Origin: Pectobacterium aquaticum
Lineage (GTDB): Bacteria > Pseudomonadota > Gammaproteobacteria > Enterobacterales > Enterobacteriaceae
DNA: 64,000 nucleotides
Direction: 5' to 3'
Assembly: GCF_003382565.3 (NCBI RefSeq)
Contig: NZ_CP086253.1
Span: 682,001 to 746,000, forward strand
How positions within the stretch are numbered: the stretch's first letter is position 1; each line of letters begins with the position of its first letter. Positions 7,991 through 15,795 of this stretch are shown here, one piece after another. Below the pieces are notes generated by a model. It was not told the origin of the DNA. It was given only the letters and a program-made list of their open reading frames with translations, and ran no database searches. The position numbers and the translations under genes were made by a program.

Positions 7991-9067
7991 ATGCCGCAAT
8001 CTCATTACCGCACTGATTGGTTATGTATTGCCACATCTGGGCAGGCTGTGGACGGTCGTATTATTGAAGCGCAATGGCTGATTGATGCGGCAGAAACCTA
8101 CACCCGTAAAACCTATACCGCCATGATTTGGCCGCACCATCCGCAATACGATATCGGTGAACGTGAATTTACCTGCAATCTGGGTGAAGTGGATGCACTG
8201 AAAGTGGAAATAGACGGTGATGTTACGAAGTTATATGCCCAGTTAGTGCCGAATCAATTTTTAATTGATGCCAATCGAATGGGGCAAAAACTGTTTACGT
8301 CTGCTGAGTTTATTTCTGATTTTGCGGGAAACGGGCGGGAATATCTTTTCGGTTTGGCGGTAACGGATATTCCGGCCAGTCTGGGAACGGAAAAACTCAA
8401 ATTCGTTTTGGCTGGAGAAGAAAAGGACGCCGAGCGCGGGAACCTTGAAACGTTCAGCCTGGGAAAATTACAGACGAATAAATCAGATAAAAAAGAATCT
8501 TTCTGGTCGCGCTTATTTTCGACCAGTAAAGAGTTTACGCCAACACCAGAACCTAACACTGATAAGCCCAACGAGGGTGAGGAACAAAAGATGGAAGAGC
8601 TAAAAGCCCTCATCCAGCAATTGCTGGAATTGGTCAAAAGCGGCAAAGACGCTGCCAGCGGTGATACCGACGCGGTTGATACGCCGGAGCAAGCTGCTGA
8701 AGAGGTAGCGGGTATCGCAGAAGAGATCGCCGATGCCGCTGAAGAAGTGGCTGTTCTTGCGCAGGACGTTGTTGATAACCCAGGCGATGAAGTCAAAGCG
8801 GCGGAATTCACCGTTGCAAAAGCCAACCTGGCAAAAGCAATGAAGGCGTTCAACGTCACCCCAGAGAAGCGCCCTCGTTCGCGCCCTCGTCGCCGTGAGT
8901 TTTCCGCACGTCGTCAGCCCGCTAACCAGCCTGCTAACGATGCAATGGGCGATCTGACCACGCAATTGACCACGGTTTTGACCAAGTTGTCAGCGATGGA
9001 GGACGGCAGCACACGTCGCCCGAACAATGCACCAAACGGCAGCAATAAACCGTTTGAGTTTGTTTAA
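7991..9067 (+). CDS. Capsid scaffolding protein with protease domain (P2 gpO family)
   Basis: The ATG at 7991 has a GAAGG ribosome site five bases upstream; a TTG start at 7931 has none. The 358-residue protein has an N-terminal serine protease domain with residues matching the P2 gpO triad in position: D21, H49 or H50, and S104 (in FTSAEF). The middle is a highly charged alanine/glutamate-rich helix (about 200-290) and the C-terminus is basic (RPRSRPRRR), typical of scaffolds that bind capsid protein. It guides prohead assembly and then cleaves itself and the capsid protein. It is the first gene of the plus-strand late operon. Confidence 0.92.
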   Translation: MPQSHYRTDWLCIATSGQAVDGRIIEAQWLIDAAETYTRKTYTAMIWPHHPQYDIGEREFTCNLGEVDALKVEIDGDVTKLYAQLVPNQFLIDANRMGQKLFTSAEFISDFAGNGREYLFGLAVTDIPASLGTEKLKFVLAGEEKDAERGNLETFSLGKLQTNKSDKKESFWSRLFSTSKEFTPTPEPNTDKPNEGEEQKMEELKALIQQLLELVKSGKDAASGDTDAVDTPEQAAEEVAGIAEEIADAAEEVAVLAQDVVDNPGDEVKAAEFTVAKANLAKAMKAFNVTPEKRPRSRPRRREFSARRQPANQPANDAMGDLTTQLTTVLTKLSAMEDGSTRRPNNAPNGSNKPFEFV

Positions 9068-9096
9068 CCGCTCCTCTTTTCAGGAATAAAAAGATT

Positions 9097-10110
9097 ATGC
9101 AATTAACCCCAAGAGCCGAGGCGCTACTGCGCAAATATGCCGCAGGTCTGGCAACGGCTAACGGCCAGGTGGACACGTCGCGATTTTTCTCGCTGACGAA
9201 TCCAAAGGAAACCCAGCTACGCAATGCGTTACTGCAAAGTTCCGAATTCCTGAGCCTGTTGCCGAACGTACTGGATGTCGATCAGATAACCGGTCAGGTG
9301 GTGACCACGGGCAAGCCAGGTATTTACACCGGCCGTAAGAAAGACGGTCGGTTCACTCGCCCGCTGAGCGTGGGGGGGAACGAATACAAGCTGGTTGAAA
9401 CGGATTCGGGTTCATATCTGCCGTATTCGCTTTTGGTTGTCTGGGCAAACTCGGGCAGCGAAGAAGAATTCTTTCAGCGCATCCAGGCGTTCAGTAATGA
9501 ATCGTTCGCACTGGACATGTTGCGCGTGGCGTTTAACGGCATCAGCGTTGCAGACGATACCGATCCTGAAGAAAACCCGAACGGCGAAGACGTCAACATC
9601 GGCTGGCACCAGATTGTTAAAACGCGTAGCGCTGAGCAAATCATCGTTGACGACGTGACCATTGGCGGGGCCGGTGCCGACTTTATCGGTCTTGATGCGG
9701 CGGTTACCGACCTGGTGCATAACTGCATCTATGAGCCATTCCGCAACGATCCGCGCCTCATTGTGCTGGCCTCTGCTGACTTAATCGGTAATGACGCCAC
9801 AACTATGATGAATCGGATTGATCGCCCGACTGAGAAGGTCGCCGCGCAACTGATTGGCCGTCAGATTGCGGGGCGTACCGTCTACACCCCGCCGTTTATG
9901 CCGGAAGGTCGCCTCGTCGTTACCACGCTGGATAACCTGCACTTGTATACCCAAGGTGGCACGCGTAAGCGTAAAGCCGAATGGAACGATGACCGTAAGC
10001 GCTTTGAAAACAATTATCTGCGCATGGAAGGTTACGGGGTCGAGCATGACGAGCTGTACGCGGCATTCGACAAAATCACCCTGGCAACAGGTGACGGCGG
10101 CGGTGAATAA
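9097..10110 (+). CDS. Major capsid protein (P2 gpN family)
   Basis: 337 residues, close to P2 gpN (357), with conserved features such as the early segment LSLLPNVLDVDQITGQVV and a late NNYLRMEGYGVEH stretch. It has the HK97-type fold in the family and forms the icosahedral shell after N-terminal trimming by the gpO protease; the residue region around 20-35 is the expected cleavage zone. It follows the scaffold by 29 bases and precedes the small terminase by two. Confidence 0.95.
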   Translation: MQLTPRAEALLRKYAAGLATANGQVDTSRFFSLTNPKETQLRNALLQSSEFLSLLPNVLDVDQITGQVVTTGKPGIYTGRKKDGRFTRPLSVGGNEYKLVETDSGSYLPYSLLVVWANSGSEEEFFQRIQAFSNESFALDMLRVAFNGISVADDTDPEENPNGEDVNIGWHQIVKTRSAEQIIVDDVTIGGAGADFIGLDAAVTDLVHNCIYEPFRNDPRLIVLASADLIGNDATTMMNRIDRPTEKVAAQLIGRQIAGRTVYTPPFMPEGRLVVTTLDNLHLYTQGGTRKRKAEWNDDRKRFENNYLRMEGYGVEHDELYAAFDKITLATGDGGGE

Positions 10111-10112
10111 AG

Positions 10113-10817
10113 ATGGCCATGTCCCCGTGTCAACGCCATCGCGCTAGCGTGAAAACCGCCAAAGCGCTGGATAAACGTGAAGCACTGGCCGCATCGCCGG
10201 TCAGCTTCCATCTGCAAAAGCTGGAGCTGGAAAAAGATGTTGCCATGCTGCGCAGCCTGCCGCGAACAGAAGACCGCATTGAAATGAAACGCAATGTGCT
10301 TCTCCCGCGCTGGATGCCGAGCGTTGAAGCCTATCTGGCCGGTGATGCCCGCTTTGCAAATCCGGCGCTGGTTTACTGCGTGATCTGGTTGTTTGACACG
10401 GGGGAAATGGGCAGGGCATTGGACTGGGCCGATACGGCAATCCGTGAGAGCCAGGCGACGCCGGATAACTTCAAAAGCACGTTACCGGCATTTGTGGCTG
10501 ACACGGTGCTGGAGTGGGCCACAGACGAAGCCGCCGCAGGGCACAGCATTGAACCGTATTTCAGCCGGACGTTTAACAACATCCGCGACAAGTGGCGGCT
10601 GCATGAGGACATCAACGCGAAATGGTTCAAGTTCGCGGGGCTGTATTTACTGCGTGATGAGAACGGCCAGCCGCGTGCAACGGCGGTTGATGATGTTGAC
10701 ACGCTGGAACAGGCGGATGTGCTGCTGGAACAGGCTGAGAAATTTAACCGGCACGCGGGTGTGGGCACCATCCGTAAAAAGATTACGGCCCGTATTCGGA
10801 TGCTAACTGAAAAGTAA
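10113..10817 (+). CDS. Terminase small subunit / endonuclease (P2 gpM family)
   Basis: 234 residues with the family signature at the N-terminus (SPCQRH; P2 gpM has SPAQRH), a conserved LLPRWMPSVE motif and a helical C-terminal half. It recognises and nicks the cos site together with the large subunit. Two ATGs are possible, 10113 and 10119; the second matches P2 gpM more closely, while the first is closer to the usual distance from the GGCGGTG preceding it. It overlaps neither neighbour and is followed by an unusual 110-base structured gap. Confidence 0.92.
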   Translation: MAMSPCQRHRASVKTAKALDKREALAASPVSFHLQKLELEKDVAMLRSLPRTEDRIEMKRNVLLPRWMPSVEAYLAGDARFANPALVYCVIWLFDTGEMGRALDWADTAIRESQATPDNFKSTLPAFVADTVLEWATDEAAAGHSIEPYFSRTFNNIRDKWRLHEDINAKWFKFAGLYLLRDENGQPRATAVDDVDTLEQADVLLEQAEKFNRHAGVGTIRKKITARIRMLTEK

Positions 10818-10826
10818 CGACTACCG

Positions 10827-10911
10827 GCAAGCCGGGGCGGGCGCGAGGGAGGCTGAAAACTCGCAAGGTTTTCAGGCCGTGGATCTCGGTCTGCCCGCCG
10901 TCCCTGCTTGC
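10827..10911 (+). ncRNA. Candidate structured RNA between small terminase and head-completion genes
   Basis: The gap folds by eye into one long interrupted hairpin. The outer helix pairs GCAAGC (10827-10832) with GCTTGC (10906-10911), the next pairs GGCGGGC (10836-10842) with GCCCGCC (10893-10899), then CGAG (10844-10847) with CTCG (10885-10888), and the apical stem pairs CTGAAAAC (10853-10860) with GTTTTCAG (10868-10875) around a seven-base loop. About 27 pairs in 85 bases is far beyond chance for a spacer. There is no U-tract, so it is not a simple terminator. It could regulate expression of the genes downstream, act as a processing site, or be a DNA element. I do not recognise a named family. 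Confidence 0.5.
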
Positions 10912-10927
10912 ATTGATGAGGTGTGAC

Positions 10928-11401
10928 ATGGCTGTGCCATCCCTGGGGTTTAGCGGAAAACCGATTGATTATCAGGATGAACCCATCGTTAACGGTGTGG
11001 CGTTCTGGCCCGATCTCAATCTGGGGGAGTTTCAGCGCTCACGCACTATTCCGCCCGATCTGCCCGCGTCTACGGCGACACAGGCGCTATTGGCGGCGGT
11101 CGCAGAGGTGAACGATAACCTCGGTGATGTGGTGATTTACTGGCGTGAACGGGGGCATGAGCAGGCCATTGATGTGCCAGGCGCACGGGCAGGGAATGAA
11201 AATCAACTGACCGCGCAATACAAAAAGGCGATTTATGCCCGCGCGAAAGCCGATTTACTGGGCGAATTCGCCAGCATTGGTAGACGAGAAACGCACCCAG
11301 GGCAGGAAAGCGCCGAAACGCGCGACATTTTGCTAGCAGAAGCGGCCGTTGTGCTGCGAAACATGCAGCGTTATCCGCGTGTTGGGGTGCATCTGATATG
11401 A
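10928..11401 (+). CDS. Head completion/stabilisation protein (P2 gpL family)
   Basis: The ATG at 10928 has a GAGGTG ribosome site at a good distance; a TTG start at 10913 adds five residues. The 157-residue product matches the gpL family (P2: 169 residues), including the closing region that precedes tail genes. These proteins bind the portal after packaging and stabilise the DNA-filled head. Its stop overlaps the next start (ATGA at 11398). It is preceded by the structured RNA described at 10827-10911. Confidence 0.85.
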   Translation: MAVPSLGFSGKPIDYQDEPIVNGVAFWPDLNLGEFQRSRTIPPDLPASTATQALLAAVAEVNDNLGDVVIYWRERGHEQAIDVPGARAGNENQLTAQYKKAIYARAKADLLGEFASIGRRETHPGQESAETRDILLAEAAVVLRNMQRYPRVGVHLI

Positions 11402-11880
11402 GCCAGATTGAGAGTCTGACCGCGTTTTTAACGCAGAACCTGCCCGAGCGGGTTATGCACCAGTTTGAAAGTGCGCTGGACAATGCGGAGTTAATCCCAT
11501 CACCCAAAGCGCTGGGGCTGGAGCAGCGCCGGATAGGGGTGTTTCGTTATCAGGCGATATTGAACTGGGGATCGTTCCCGTATCGGATTTGCGCGCCTGC
11601 GCAGGTTTACGCGCTGGTACTGGCATGGCTGGCTGACAGCCGCAACGCGCTGTATGACGAGTTGGAGTTATCACCACCCAGCGTTGACATTGAATTCGAT
11701 GAGGAACTGTCGTCCCCGCTGGAAATCGTCGTCGAGCTGGCTGACAGCATCAACATCCGGCCAAGCGACACGGGTGATATTCCGTTCGGCGGCAAACGTT
11801 GGGAGCTGGCCGATCCCGAATTATGGACGGCGTTAAGCGGGGCGTTGTATGCCGCAGACGCCAGCGGCGCACCGCTGTAA
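11398..11880 (+). CDS. Tail completion protein (P2 gpR family)
   Basis: 160 residues (P2 gpR 155). The position between gpL and gpS, the length and the hydrophobic VYALVLAWLADSRN segment, comparable to the VPVLAWL segment of gpR, support the assignment. gpR caps the proximal end of the tail tube before joining to the head. It overlaps both neighbours: ATGA with gpL, and TAATG with gpS. Confidence 0.8.
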   Translation: MSQIESLTAFLTQNLPERVMHQFESALDNAELIPSPKALGLEQRRIGVFRYQAILNWGSFPYRICAPAQVYALVLAWLADSRNALYDELELSPPSVDIEFDEELSSPLEIVVELADSINIRPSDTGDIPFGGKRWELADPELWTALSGALYAADASGAPL

Positions 11881-12611
11881 TGGCGCTGTCTGTTCAAGGC
11901 GGGTTGCCGCAGCGACAGTTACGGCAATTGCGTGCCGCGCTGGCATCACTGGAGCTGCCACCCAAAAAGCGCCAGCGGTTGCTGTGGCGTATTGCCAAGT
12001 TGGGGGTCATTGTCGCGGCCAAGCGCAATCAGCGTAACCAAACCAGCCCAGACGGTGAGCCGTGGGCACCGAGAAAGTCGAAACGTCGCGGCAAAATGTT
12101 GCGTCAGTTGCCGAAGTTGCTGCATGTGCGCGAAATGCCAGAAATTGGCGCAGTGCGTATTTATTTGCAAGGTGGTGGATACCGTAACGGGGAAACGCCT
12201 GTACCCGCTGGGGTTGTGGGATATAGCCAGCAAAACGGCATGGACATTACTGTCAATCGCAGGCAGGCCAGGCAGCAACAAAAGAACACGCAAAGTAGTG
12301 GAGGTGCGGATCCGCCATCGGCAACAGATCGACAGGCTAAGCGATTACGCGCACTGGGTTACAAAATGCGCAAGGGGAATCGGTATGTCAAAGCGAGCAG
12401 CAAATACATTACCGACACCCTGAACATGGCGCAGGCGGGGTTACTGATAAGAAAACTCCGTGGCGAGCCAGCGAAAACGACCTGGACAATAGATATTCCC
12501 TCGCGTGTGTTTTTGGGCGTGAGCGATGACGAATTTAACAAAATTTTGGCGCGTCAGTTGCAGGCCATCGGGTTTGGCTGGGACGTCAACGCACAGGATC
12601 GAGGGGGATAA
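11880..12611 (+). CDS. Phage virion morphogenesis protein (P2 gpS family)
   Basis: The ATG at 11880 overlaps the preceding stop (TAATG) and yields 243 residues beginning MALSVQGG; the open frame extends further upstream but inside gpR. The protein is very basic, with repeated arginine/lysine/glutamine segments, as in the gpS family (P2 150 residues), and is longer than P2 gpS because of an inserted Gln/Ser-rich segment around residues 120-145. It takes part in tail completion and head-tail joining. It abuts the sheath gene directly. Confidence 0.82.
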   Translation: MALSVQGGLPQRQLRQLRAALASLELPPKKRQRLLWRIAKLGVIVAAKRNQRNQTSPDGEPWAPRKSKRRGKMLRQLPKLLHVREMPEIGAVRIYLQGGGYRNGETPVPAGVVGYSQQNGMDITVNRRQARQQQKNTQSSGGADPPSATDRQAKRLRALGYKMRKGNRYVKASSKYITDTLNMAQAGLLIRKLRGEPAKTTWTIDIPSRVFLGVSDDEFNKILARQLQAIGFGWDVNAQDRGG

Positions 12612-13751
12612 ATGACCTGGCCTACTATCACAATAAATCAGCTCAATCAGCTTCAGGGCGAAACGAAAGAGATCGAGCGGGTTGTGCTGTTTGTTGGCCG
12701 CGCGGTGGGGGATGCGATCCCTGTCACGCCGGTAAACACTCAGAGCAATCTGGATAGCCTGCTGGGCGCTGACGACTCAACGCTAAAGCGTTGTGTTGAG
12801 GCGGCGCGGCTGAACGCAGGGCAGAACTGGAGCGCGTTTGTCGTTTCTATTTCTGACGACGAGCTGGACGAGCTGCCCGCCGCCGAGGTTGCCAAAATCT
12901 GGGTGAAACGGGTGGAAAGTGCGCAGGCCGTCGCCAGCGTTGAAGGGGTTGTGCTAACGCTGGACACGACAAAAGCCACGATTGCCGCTGCTGCTAGCCT
13001 GCGTACCACGCTGATTTCAAAATATGGCCGCTGGGTCTGGTTCATTCTGTCCGTCAGTGGCCTGCAAGCGGATGAAACGTGGTCAGCGTACCTCGCACGT
13101 TTAGCCGATTTACAGCGCGGTGAAGCGGTGCCCTCGGTGCAACTGGTGCCGAATCTGTGGGGCAGTGAAGCGGGGGTATTGGCGGGGCGTCTGTGTAGCC
13201 GTGCTGTGACCGTCGCTGATAGCCCAGCGCGAGTGCGCACAGGGCCGTTAATCGGCATGGGCACCGTATTGCCCGTTGATAGTGATGATATTCCGCTAGA
13301 ACTGGCGACCTTGCAGGCACTGGAGGCCATCCGCTACAGCGTCCCGATGTGGTATCCGGATTATGACGGTATTTACTGGGCTGACGGGAGAACGCTGGAC
13401 GTTGAGGGCGGCGATTATCAGGTTATCGAACACCTGCGCATTGTGGACAAAATCGCGCGGCGTGTTCGTCTCCAGGCTATCGCAAAAATTGCCGACCGTT
13501 CAATGAATAGCACGCCAGGCAGCATCGCCGCACATCAGACGTTTTTTGCGCGTCACATGCGTGAAATGTCCCGCAGTAGCCAGATTAATAACGTCACGTT
13601 CCCAGGCGAGGTGCAATCCCCGCGCGAGGGGGATGTGGTGATCGCCTGGACGTCATCGGTTGCCGTGGCGGTGTATCTCACGGTGCGGCCTTACGGCAGT
13701 CCGAAATCAATCACAGTGGGCATCATGTTAGATGCCACGTTGGAGGCATAA
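12612..13751 (+). CDS. Contractile tail sheath protein (HP1/K139 type)
   Basis: 379 residues in the position and size of a sheath protein (P2 gpFI 396). The sequence resembles the DUF2586 sheath family of HP1-like phages rather than P2 FI: note the N-terminal TITINQLNQLQGE and the C-terminal RPYGSPKSITVGIMLDAT. The sheath surrounds the tube and contracts on infection. From here on the tail genes look like HP1/K139 rather than P2, so the head-tail boundary is a mosaic junction. The family name is from memory; the structural role is firm from context. Confidence 0.83.
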   Translation: MTWPTITINQLNQLQGETKEIERVVLFVGRAVGDAIPVTPVNTQSNLDSLLGADDSTLKRCVEAARLNAGQNWSAFVVSISDDELDELPAAEVAKIWVKRVESAQAVASVEGVVLTLDTTKATIAAAASLRTTLISKYGRWVWFILSVSGLQADETWSAYLARLADLQRGEAVPSVQLVPNLWGSEAGVLAGRLCSRAVTVADSPARVRTGPLIGMGTVLPVDSDDIPLELATLQALEAIRYSVPMWYPDYDGIYWADGRTLDVEGGDYQVIEHLRIVDKIARRVRLQAIAKIADRSMNSTPGSIAAHQTFFARHMREMSRSSQINNVTFPGEVQSPREGDVVIAWTSSVAVAVYLTVRPYGSPKSITVGIMLDATLEA

Positions 13752-13753
13752 CG

Positions 13754-14209
13754 ATGACACAGCGAATCGGCGGGCAGTCGTTTGATATTTCGCTAGGGAC
13801 TGAACTGGTACACGTCAAGACCGCGACATTGGATATCACGGATAACACCGCCGTATCACAAACGCGCGGCATTCCAGACGGTTACGTTTCCGGTGATGTC
13901 GGCGCTGAAGGTGAAATGGAATTTGATACGAAGAATTTCAAAAAAATCACCGCGCTGGCCCGCGTAGCAGGCAGTTACCGCGCCATCCCGACCTCCGATA
14001 TTTTGTTTTACGCCAACACTGGCGATGAGGAATTCAAGGTTGAGGCGTTCGGGTGCAAGTTGGTACTGACGGGGCCGGTTGCCTTCGATCCGAAGGGCGG
14101 GGAGACGGCGACGCATAAAGTGAAGTATCTGGTGACCAGCCCCGATTTTGTGCGTATCGACGGCGTGCCAGTACTGTCTGAAACGGATATTCGGGATCTC
14201 ATTGGGTGA
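13754..14209 (+). CDS. Tail tube protein (HP1-like, DUF2597 type)
   Basis: A 151-residue protein directly after the sheath, the invariable position of the tube gene. It is rich in beta-strand-forming residues with a QRIGGQSFDI start and a GGETATHKVKYLVTSPDFV segment typical of tube folds. Stacked hexamers form the inner tube through which DNA passes. It begins two bases after the sheath stop. Confidence 0.8.
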   Translation: MTQRIGGQSFDISLGTELVHVKTATLDITDNTAVSQTRGIPDGYVSGDVGAEGEMEFDTKNFKKITALARVAGSYRAIPTSDILFYANTGDEEFKVEAFGCKLVLTGPVAFDPKGGETATHKVKYLVTSPDFVRIDGVPVLSETDIRDLIG

Positions 14210-14212
14210 ATT

Positions 14213-14500
14213 ATGCAAAACGGTGAAACGTCATTTTTTACCAGTTTATTAGTTGTTGGCGCGGCTATCGGGTTGGGGAAGCTGCTGGTCAGTGAGGAAC
14301 GGATCACGTTTCGCCTGTTAGTGGGCCGCATTATTTTAGGTTCGGCGGCGTCAATGGTCGCGGGTGTGGCCCTGATCCAGTTTCCTGAGCTGCCAGAACT
14401 GGCGGTGTTGGGATTGGCCTCGGCGCTGGGGATCGCAGGGTCAACGGCGATAGAGGCCATCATTGAACGCAAACTGAGAGCATCACGGGAGAATTCATGA
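14213..14500 (+). CDS. Phage holin
   Basis: 95 residues with hydrophobic segments at about 9-26, 36-54 and 60-80 and a short basic tail (RKLRASRENS), the profile of a class I holin with three membrane segments. It sits directly before an endolysin and Rz/Rz1 genes. Holins accumulate in the inner membrane and open holes on schedule so that the endolysin reaches the cell wall. The stop overlaps the endolysin start (ATGA at 14497). Confidence 0.88.
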   Translation: MQNGETSFFTSLLVVGAAIGLGKLLVSEERITFRLLVGRIILGSAASMVAGVALIQFPELPELAVLGLASALGIAGSTAIEAIIERKLRASRENS

Positions 14501-14838
14501 GTTTAAGCGCAAAACAAGCCACGTTTACGGTCATGGTTGCACGCCTGATCACCTGGGCGGCAGAGAACGGCTATTCGCTGACGTTTGGCGAAGCCTATCG
14601 GACGCCGGAGCAAGCCGCTATCAATGCCAAATCGGGCGCAGGTATCAGTAACAGCCTGCACACCCAGCGTCTGGCCGTGGATTTTAATCTGTTTATTGAT
14701 GGGGTGTATCAGTCGAAAACGGAAGCCTACATGCCGCTTGGCGAGTTTTGGGAGTCCATCGGCGGCGCATGGGGCGGGCGCTTTACCTCCCGTCCTGATG
14801 GCAACCATTTTAGCCTGGCGCACGGTGGCGTGCGCTGA
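14497..14838 (+). CDS. Endolysin: M15-family L-alanyl-D-glutamate peptidase
   Basis: 113 residues of the M15 (VanY/T5 endolysin) peptidase family. Zinc ligands are visible as H55 and D62 in HTQRLAVDFN and H104 in GNHFS, with the family's FGEAYRTPEQ segment at 30-39. It cleaves the L-Ala to D-Glu bond in peptidoglycan stems. It has no signal peptide, so it depends on the holin. The stop overlaps the Rz start (TGATG). P2 itself uses a different, glycosidase-type lysin (gpK), another sign that the lysis/tail part is from an HP1-like or other source. Confidence 0.92.
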   Translation: MSLSAKQATFTVMVARLITWAAENGYSLTFGEAYRTPEQAAINAKSGAGISNSLHTQRLAVDFNLFIDGVYQSKTEAYMPLGEFWESIGGAWGGRFTSRPDGNHFSLAHGGVR

Positions 14839-15212
14839 TGAAGCGGCTGCTGGCGTTAGCGGTGGTGGCATTTGTTGCGGGCTGGTATGTCAACAACTTG
14901 CAGCACGATAGCGAGGCGTTGCGCATCACCCGCGCGGCTAATGCCGCAGCCGATGGAACGCGTGCCAGGCTAGAGGACATCGCCGGTCAATCAGGGCGGG
15001 CGCTGGAGCAGAAATTACAGGAGCTACGCGCAAATGAGCACACACAAGATCGCGTCTTTCATACAGAAACCCTTAAGCCTGTTTTTCTTAATGTGTGTGC
15101 TAGCGATGAATACGTTCGGTTGTTCAACGACAGCGCAGAACAGGCCGAACGTGCCTTATCAGGCGAATTTGTTAACCCTTTGTCCGGTACAGTTCCCCCG
15201 CCTGGCGGGTAA
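14838..15212 (+). CDS. Rz-like inner-membrane spanin subunit
   Basis: 124 residues with one N-terminal membrane segment (about 3-18, LLALAVVAFVAGWYV) followed by a charged, probably coiled-coil periplasmic domain (LEDIAGQSGRALEQKLQELRANE), the layout of i-spanins. Together with the lipoprotein encoded inside and beyond it (15034-15330) it fuses inner and outer membranes at the final lysis step. It lies immediately after the endolysin. Confidence 0.87.
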   Translation: MKRLLALAVVAFVAGWYVNNLQHDSEALRITRAANAAADGTRARLEDIAGQSGRALEQKLQELRANEHTQDRVFHTETLKPVFLNVCASDEYVRLFNDSAEQAERALSGEFVNPLSGTVPPPGG

Positions 15213-15330
15213 TACCGGTCAGGATTTTGACCAGGCGTTACGGGCGTACCGCGTGCTATATAGCGAATGCGCCGCCATACATAACCAACTGATAACTGAC
15301 ATTAATCAACGCAGAGAGATTGAACGATGA
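15034..15330 (+). CDS. Rz1-like outer-membrane spanin lipoprotein
   Basis: Starts inside the Rz frame in a different reading frame. The 98-residue product has a signal peptide with hydrophobic core (LSLFFLMCVLAM) and a lipobox-like NTFGC at about residues 26-30, so processing would leave a lipidated cysteine. It is longer than lambda Rz1 (60 residues) but is a typical o-spanin by position. Its TGA overlaps the ATG of the tail chaperone gene (15327). Confidence 0.85.
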   Translation: MSTHKIASFIQKPLSLFFLMCVLAMNTFGCSTTAQNRPNVPYQANLLTLCPVQFPRLAGNTGQDFDQALRAYRVLYSECAAIHNQLITDINQRREIER

Positions 15331-15599
15331 GCAAAGAAACCAACGTGATCACGCTGACCGTCAACGGTCGTGAACTGTCATTTGCGCCAACACTGGTGGC
15401 GTATAACAAGCTGTCAAACGAGGCCGCGCGTGACGGTGATGTGATCGGCACGATTGCCACCTACCTGAAACGTATTGTCACCCCTGAAACCCGCGACGCG
15501 CTGAATGAGTTGCTGCAACGACCAGGCATCGGCACGCAGATCGCTAAAAAAGTTAATGAAATTTACGCGCCAGAGGTGGAGATCGAAGTAAAGGGATAA
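15327..15599 (+). CDS. Tail assembly chaperone (gpE-like), zero-frame product
   Basis: 90 residues directly before the tape measure gene, where long-tailed phages encode paired tail assembly chaperones. The short product ends at the TAA at 15597-15599. Just before it lies the slippery heptamer A-AAG-GGA (15590-15596), and the -1 frame is open for another 65 codons, so the gene very probably also makes a longer product by ribosomal frameshifting, as P2 E/E' and lambda G/GT do. The chaperones coat the tape measure protein while the tube grows around it and are absent from the virion. Confidence 0.85.
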   Translation: MSKETNVITLTVNGRELSFAPTLVAYNKLSNEAARDGDVIGTIATYLKRIVTPETRDALNELLQRPGIGTQIAKKVNEIYAPEVEIEVKG

Positions 15600-15793
15600 G
15601 TGCGCTGATTGATGCCATCAGGGGCAATCAGCTTGAGCAGTATATGACGCTGCGGCGTCATTATCTGCCACATGACGACGACGACGCCATGAGTCTGGCC
15701 CGCGCGGCGTGGCTGGCTGAGTATTTTCACGAATGCCAGATTAACAGTACCGCCGCAGGTATCGCGTTTGCGTTCAACGGCAGCAGGGAATAA
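15596..15793 (+). CDS. Frameshift extension (E'-like) of the tail assembly chaperone
   Basis: The -1 frame relative to gpE is open from before the slippery site to the TAA at 15791-15793 and has no good start codon near its beginning. Slippage on AAAGGGA would join it to gpE, giving a product of about 155 residues. The extension (about 65 residues; contains LRRHYLPHDDDDAMSLARAA and a WLAEYF segment) has the size expected for the T part of a G-T type chaperone. It ends two bases before the tape measure ATG. Independent initiation at the ATG at 15644 is the alternative but has no clear ribosome site. Confidence 0.75.
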   Translation: MSALIDAIRGNQLEQYMTLRRHYLPHDDDDAMSLARAAWLAEYFHECQINSTAAGIAFAFNGSRE

Positions 15794-15795
15794 CG

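Noticed and set aside
10827..10870. Resemblance of the G-rich gpM-gpL spacer to a P2-type cos sequence
   Set aside because: Only a run of G/C similarity; in P2 cos is beside the portal gene and in HP1 near the attachment end, so the place does not fit.
12740..13330. 196-codon open frame antisense to the sheath gene
   Set aside because: Ser/Ala/Arg-rich shadow frame with no ribosome site.
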